From NCBI RefSeq assembly GCF_030272615.1, contig NC_081409.1, positions 21,208,260 to 21,268,259 on the forward strand: a stretch of DNA of 60,000 nucleotides. Direction: 5' to 3'. The DNA is from Cryptomeria japonica (lineage: Eukaryota; Streptophyta; Pinopsida; Cupressales; Cupressaceae). The notes under the pieces were generated by a model. The model did not search any database. It saw nothing but the letters and a program-made list of their open reading frames with translations, and had not been told where the DNA came from. This document shows, piece after piece, positions 54,860 to 60,000 of this stretch (its first letter is position 1; each line of letters begins with the position of its first letter). A program made the translations under genes and the position numbers.

Positions 54860-56640
54860 CATCTCTGCATCTCTAAGTCTTTTCTGAAGGGGTGATGACC
54901 CCAAATTGATTTCTGAAATATTCAAAAGTACCTTTAGGCAATGGTTTCGTTAGAATATCTACAATCTATTCCTGAGTGGTTACATATACCAATCTAACTT
55001 CCTTTGCTTCAACCTTTTCTTTCAACAAATTAAATCTTATAGATATGTGTTTTCACTTAGAATGATATACTAGATTATTTGATATATCAATAGCAGTTGT
55101 ATTATCATAGTGAATAACAATAGGCTCATCATAAGTTACCCTTATATCCTTCAACATTTACTGCATCCATAAGATCTGAGTACAATTTGTTGCAACAACT
55201 ACATATTCAGCTTCAGCAGTAGATAATGAAGTGCATGATTATTTTTTGCTAAGCCATAAGACTAATTTCTTCCCAAGAAAGAATGCACCCCCTATAGTGC
55301 TCTTTTGGTCATCAACATCTCCTACCCAATCTAAATCAGTATAGGCACATAATCTGAAATCATCATCCTTCAGCTACCATAACCCATAATTTGTTGTTCC
55401 TTTTAAATATCTGAAAAATCCTTTTAACAGCAATATCATGATTTTCTCTTGGATCAGACTATAATCTAGAAGCAATACAGACAACATTCATTATATCTGG
55501 TCTGGTCTGAGTTAAGTACAGTAGTCCACCAATCATTGATTTGTATCTAGATGAGTTCACTTTAGGAGATTCATCATTCTTTGATAATTTACAATTGGTT
55601 ATCATAGGATTTCCAACTGGTTTTAAGGTTTCAAGTCTAAATTTCTTTAGCAATTCTTTCACATATTTAGTTTGACAAATGAAAATACCTTTTTCAGTCT
55701 ACGTGATCTACAAACCTAAGAAAAATTTCATCTCACCAATCATAGACATTTCAAATTCATTCTTCATGTCATCAGCAAATGTCATGCATAGATTTTCTTC
55801 TCCTCCAAAAATGATATCAACAAAGAATTCAATGATCAATATGTCATCATGCTCAATCTTATAGTATAAATTTCTATCAGCGTTACCTTTGCTAAATCCA
55901 AGCTTCAAAATATGTTTATCCAATTTATCATAAAAGGCTTTAGGGGCTTGTTTCAATCCATATAAGACTTTCTTCAATCTGCAAACCATGTCCTTGTCTT
56001 CTGATAGTGAGAATCCATTAGTCTACTCAATGTAGACTTCTTCTTCAATATCTTCATTTAGAAATGCACATTTGACATCCATTTGATATACCTTATAGTT
56101 CTTATGTGCAACATAGGCAAGAAATAGTCTCACTGCTTCAATCCTTGCAACCAGAGCATAAGTTTCATCATAATCAATTCCTTCCTGTTGTGAGTATCCT
56201 TTGTAGAACAATCTAGCTTTGTTTCTTACAACCTGTCCTTCTTCATTACAACATGTCCTCCTTCATTTAATTTGTTTCTGAATACCCATTTAGTTCTAAT
56301 AACATTTTTATCTTTAAGCCTAGGAACCAATTCCCATGTGTTATTCTTTCCTATCTGATTTAATTTATCTTCCATTGCTTTCATCCAATTCTCATCTTTA
56401 CATGCTTCAATAAAGGATTCTGGTTCAATTTGAGAAATTAAACATACCTCTTCAGCATCTAACCTTCTTCTTGTCATCACACATTTTCCCTTATCTCCAA
56501 TGATTTGATCTTCAAAATGATTCACCTTTACATACTTGGGAGTCTTTGGATTAACTTGACTTTCCAATTCTTTATGCTCTTCAACAATTGTTGTGGAATT
56601 TTCTGATGTTACAGAACCAACTGGATCAATGCTTTGATCT
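54860..56640 (-). pseudogene. pol: Copia RT and RNase H, broken
   Basis: Starting near 56460 the minus strand encodes the RT entry EACKDENWMKAMEDKL and NTWELVPR, then [11 protein letters not shown], a frameshift near 56225, [19 protein letters not shown] and [20 protein letters not shown] (56023-56211), and KKVLYGLKQAPKAFYDKLD (55708-55989). The active site reads FVDIIFGG: one of the two Asp of the YVDD box is gone by an in-frame deletion. RPDIMNVVCIASR (55459-55662) leads into RNase H, which continues with many stops to about 54880. Upstream of 56460 is an acidic Copia linker. The reading from 56665 to 56888 belongs to the next element's LTR. Confidence 0.9.
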
Positions 56641-56664
56641 GATTCTTGCATTATCGATTCTGAT

Positions 56665-58454
56665 TGTTGGCATTGAATTGTCATTGATGTCAACCGGTAC
56701 TGCAGGTAGGCTACTGCTGGAAGTATGTCATTCGATATAAAGAAGAATGAGTCGATGTGGTGGAAGACACATAAGGTATTGAGAAAATTAGCATGAAGGC
56801 TTGCCAACCGATATGGTGGAAGACAAGTAGGTATCAAGACTATCTGTGACCTCACCAATATGAGGTAAGATGCATGTGTGTGTAGCATGTTAAGTCATAA
56901 CCGGTAGAGCTTGAACCAGTTTGGAGGATTGGCTACATGTTTATGATGAAGAGGCAAAATGTTAAAATGATCACAAACCATCAAAAGTGAAGATGTGCTA
57001 CCGGTGCAGTGAGTACTACCGGTTTTCAGGAGAAGGTCTCATCGGTAAAGGTCGGTACCGGTATGAGTTTGGTGAATGACCAGGTATAAACTAACCTTGT
57101 ATCGATGAGATGAGTGTATGACTGTTGTGATGCCATGTGGAGCTGAGGTGGCAAGTATGCAGAGGTCGGTGAAGTTTCCATCGACGTGGTTGTTGAAACA
57201 GCTAGTTGACATAAATGAAACAGCCACAAATCACGGGATGGTAACTGACTGTTGCGGCTCAAGGAAGAAATGACAAAGAAATATTAGGGAGTAGTTGGCA
57301 CCTGGATCGAAACAAAGAAATCAGATTGCAAGATGACGTTCAGAAGGAAACAATTAGACTGTAAATGTGTCGACAGGTTTTAAAGTAGAAAATCATGGAC
57401 GAGATTTCTATCTATAGAAAGTATGCATTGGATTTTGAAAAATGCGTATAGATACATTCCTAGAGTACGGGTGATTGATCCAAGGCAGATTGGATCGGAT
57501 CTCATGCAGATTTGGTCGAGTAAAGGAAACCATAACCGTCCCAAGTTTGAATTGATTCTTGGCGACAAAGCTCAGGATTAAATATGATGACTCGAGACAG
57601 TGATTGATGTTGTTGCAGAGTGAAGGCAAGGGTGAAACTATTGTCTGAGAGTCAAAGTGATAAACACTTGAAGTGTTTATGAGTGAAGAGTGTACCAGTA
57701 AGAAGAAAGAAGGTAAACTAGTGTAAGGAACAAATCGATGGAGTAAGTATAGAACATAGAGGTGACAAGCAAACAAAAGTGGTGCTTGATAAAGTGTCAA
57801 CAAGTGCGAGTTTAAGTATGAAGACATTATGAGAGGGGACTAAGAAAAGTGATCAGAAAAGCTAAGTTGCAGAGTGGATAGAGAGAATACATACCGGTGA
57901 GGTTGAAATTGATAGAGCAGAATATTGTATGGTTGCAAAACTTCATTTACAATAGTGATTTCATTTGTATAACTAATTTCATTTTGTTTTTGACTAAGTT
58001 AAAGCTTAGTGCAAGGGTTGTAGCTCCTTTAGGTTGTAGCCTATAAATTGTGCAGGGATTGGTGCTCCTTTGAGTTGGTGCTCATGAATCAGGGGTTGGT
58101 GCTCCTTTGAGTTGGTGCTCATAAATCAGGGGTTGGTGCTCCTTGCGTTGGTATTCTAAAGTTATAATCAGAGTTTCTTTGTGAGGCTAGATTGGAGCAG
58201 AAGATCTCCAGCAACTATTCTCACTAAGCTTTTTCCCAGATTGGGTTTTCCTCGTACATCTGGTGTTGTGTGTTGCAATCTTGTGCTTGTATTATGTTAA
58301 TGTTTTAGAAAACCCCTTTACACACCTAGCTTGCATTGTTTGAGCTACCAGTTAGCAATCACTTTGTTTTATATATTACCGATATCTCTCTGTTAAAGAA
58401 AAAGTGTTTAAATCACTAATTCATCCCCCTCTCAGTGATCCATTGTGTCCAACA
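56665..58454 (+). repeat. Copia 5' LTR, 1790 bp
   Basis: It starts TGTTGGCATTGAATTGTC and ends GTGTCCAACA. CCGGT words are frequent in the first 450 bp (for example 56693, 56898, 57000, 57057). The tail has CATCCCCCTCTCAGTG just before the end. Confidence 0.9.
58015..58158 (+). repeat. 37-bp tandem repeat in the LTR, about four copies
   Basis: GGGGTTGGTGCTCCTTTGAG (starting 58054, 58091 and 58128) recurs at an exact 37-bp period; a diverged unit precedes at about 58015. It lies in the transcribed part of the LTR by analogy with related elements. Confidence 0.85.
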
Positions 58455-58467
58455 ATTGGTATCAAAG
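58455..58467 (+). other. Primer binding site (Met-tRNA type, one change)
   Basis: ATTGGTATCAAAG follows the LTR; the standard site has CAGAG, so one G is A here. Confidence 0.87.
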
Positions 58468-58502
58468 CTTAGGTACCCTGTTTTGTTAAAGCATATTCTA
58501 GC

Positions 58503-60000
58503 TTGGGTAGATCCTGTCAAGTGTTCACAAAGGCCAAAAATGAATCTGCCTCCTCAAAAGCCCCTATGTTTGATGGTGTAAACTATGCTTTTTGGAGTAG
58601 AAGAATGGAAACCTATTTGTCCTCACTAGGTTGTGATATATGGATGTCATTTGTTAATGGGTATACAGCCCTAGTAATCCCCCTACTGATCCAGATGCTA
58701 AGAAGGAATATGAGAACAATGCTAAAGCTAAAAATGTCATTCTTAGTGAGTTATCTGATAATGAGTTTGTTAAAGTCATGCATTGCTCCTCTGCTAAAGA
58801 AACTTGGGATAAGTTGCAGATGATATTTGAAGGTGATGCTAAAGTCAAGGAAGCCAAGCTGCAGACATTGAGAGCACAGTTTGAGGGTTTGAAAATGAGA
58901 TGAAGAGAAGATTGTTGACTATCTCCAAAGGGTTGATGAAACAACAAACATCATTAGAGGGCTTGGAGAAGAAATAAAAGATGAAGTTATAGTAAGGAAA
59001 ACACTTAGATCTCTTACATCTAAGTGATACAAAAGTCTCAGCAATAGAAGAAGCAAAAGATCTGAAGGTTTTTATAATGGATGAGTTGTATGGTTCCCTA
59101 ATTGCTTATGAGATTAGGACTGTCGGTACTGAGGCTGTGAAGAAGGAAGCTGCATTCAAAACATCAAGAAAAGGAAAAGAAGAGTCTGCTCATGATGCAA
59201 TTGGTGAAGACTGGTGAAATTATGGCCAACTTTGTGAGAAGACTAAAAAGAGGTTCCGAGAAGTACAAAGGGAAGCTACCATTGAAATGTTTCAACTGTG
59301 AAAAGATTGGACATTTTGTTGTTAAATGTCCCTATGGTGATAAAAAGGAAGATGATCAATCAAGTGGTAGCAGATCATGATAGTGCCTCTAATGATTGCT
59401 CTACACCCAGGAAAAAGATACCTTAGATGATGATAGTGCCTCTGATGATTGTTGTAGTGAGGATGAAATCAAAGCAAATATTTTCATGGCACAAGAAGAA
59501 GAAGAAGAAGAGGAAGGAGAAGTAGATCTAGAAGTTGAACACATTGGTGCCTTGGATGAGATAAAGAAAATAAGAAGAGATATGGAGAAGGTGAAAAAGG
59601 TTGCAACTGAAGAACAAGAGTTGTTGGACCAATCTCTTGAAGAGTCCAAGAAAACTATTGCAGATCTAAATATGCAACTACAAGAAGCCAAAATGATCTG
59701 TGAAGTTACTAGTACCGATCTGAGTGGAAAGGAAAAGGAGCATCAAAATCTGGAAGTAGAAATAGTAAAACTCTGAAAGGAACTAGAGAAAATCCAAGAA
59801 GAGATAAAAGTTAGAAGCAAATATCAAGGCAACACTGAAGCCCTGAACAAGATGTTGAGCAAACAGAAGCAATCTAAAGATACCGGTGGCTTAGGTTATT
59901 AAGAAGGTCAAAGTTCAAACAACAGAGACACATCTAATAAGGAAATACAATTTACCTCTTCAAAAGAAGGTGAAAAGAAGAATACATTCACGGTAAGCAA
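58503..60000 (+). pseudogene. gag: Copia gag with capsid core, zinc knuckle and coiled coil, frameshifted
   Basis: The amino part shows PMFDGVNYAFWSRRMETYL, the Copia capsid entry. After a frameshift near 58668 come SSAKETWDKLQMIFEGDAK and LQTLRAQFEGLKM; after another near 58900, EEKIVDYLQRVDE and VRKTLRSL, then a stop (59027). A CCHC knuckle CFNCEKIGHFVVKC is at 59288-59329. An acidic stretch with nine Glu in a row and a coiled coil follow (59460-59775), a TGA at 59774, and then GGLGY near 59890, with the window ending in a Lys/Ser-rich part. The coiled coil plus GLGY match the gag-like protein at 39671-40948. Several breaks make this copy inactive. Confidence 0.88.

Larger units (their letters stand above)
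53442..56664 (-). mobile_element. Copia retrotransposon, 3' LTR and pol, cut by another Copia
   Basis: On the minus strand RT, RNase H, PPT and 3' LTR follow in order. The RT-upstream part is cut at 56664 by the plus-strand element. The left flank GCAGC (53437-53441) is the candidate duplication; its partner would be beyond the window. Confidence 0.9.
56665..60000 (+). mobile_element. Copia retrotransposon, 5' LTR and gag, continues past the window
   Basis: LTR, primer site and gag follow in order. It inserted into the pol of the minus-strand Copia. The left flank GAT/CTGAT (56660-56664) is the candidate target duplication. It contains both the capsid core and the coiled GLGY region and may be an autonomous relative of the element at 38469. 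Confidence 0.9.

Noticed and set aside
56665-56888. Amino-terminal extension of the minus-strand Copia pol frame
   Set aside because: It reads through the LTR of the plus-strand element inserted at 56665.

Overview
The window looks like intergenic DNA from a vascular plant with a large, repeat-swollen genome. A gymnosperm is my best guess, but that is an inference from density and style rather than from a diagnostic gene. I recognise no host gene, tRNA, rRNA or CRISPR array. Almost everything I can identify is LTR retrotransposon: Ty1/Copia with Met-tRNA type primer sites and Ty3/Gypsy (a chromodomain chromovirus and Tat-like gag elements). They are nested, truncated and in different states of decay. 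The sequence is AT-rich; the main GC-richer patches are LTR enhancer-like repeats and one island at 8756-9170.

Layout. <1-5378: a minus-strand Copia-type element without coding capacity. 5379-9221: unassigned AT-rich DNA holding a solo Copia LTR (5709-6641) and a nested inverted repeat (8032-8129). 9222-~11240: plus-strand Copia 5' LTR and decayed gag. 12503-23171: a minus-strand, coding-poor Gypsy-type element (LARD-like) with about 8 kb of internal DNA full of tandem repeats; its 5' LTR is broken by the next element. 23172-27712: minus-strand chromovirus (3' LTR, chromodomain, integrase, RNase H, RT). It is interrupted by 27713-29968, a minus-strand Copia (3' LTR, RNase H, RT), which is fused inside its RT to 29969-33239, the 3' half of a plus-strand Copia-type element carrying an unusual extra ORF.

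33240-47830 is a minus-strand Tat-like Gypsy element (gag, leader, primer site, 5' LTR). It is split by a solo LTR with perfect GAGAA duplications (34343-35876) and by a complete plus-strand element at 38469-46100 with perfect ATACA duplications. That complete element is the most interesting object here. It has two LTRs, a PBS and a PPT. It encodes a gag-like protein with a coiled coil and four CCHC knuckles, and a long second ORF with an N-terminal unknown domain, basic segments and a K/E-rich helix. It has no protease, integrase, RT or RNase H. A homologue of the second ORF lies in 29969-31699, so this is a family trait.

47831-60000: a Copia LTR fragment; the 3' end of a plus-strand copy of the LARD-like family; a Tat-like gag fragment; a plus-strand Copia LTR cut by a minus-strand Copia (3' LTR and pol), itself cut by a plus-strand Copia (56665 to beyond the window). 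The last element has the full gag core plus the same coiled-coil and GLGY region as the complete non-autonomous element, which makes its lineage a candidate helper. Many reading frames are broken by in-frame TGA, TAG or TAA codons rather than frameshifts, as expected for methylated, silenced transposons decaying by C-to-T change.
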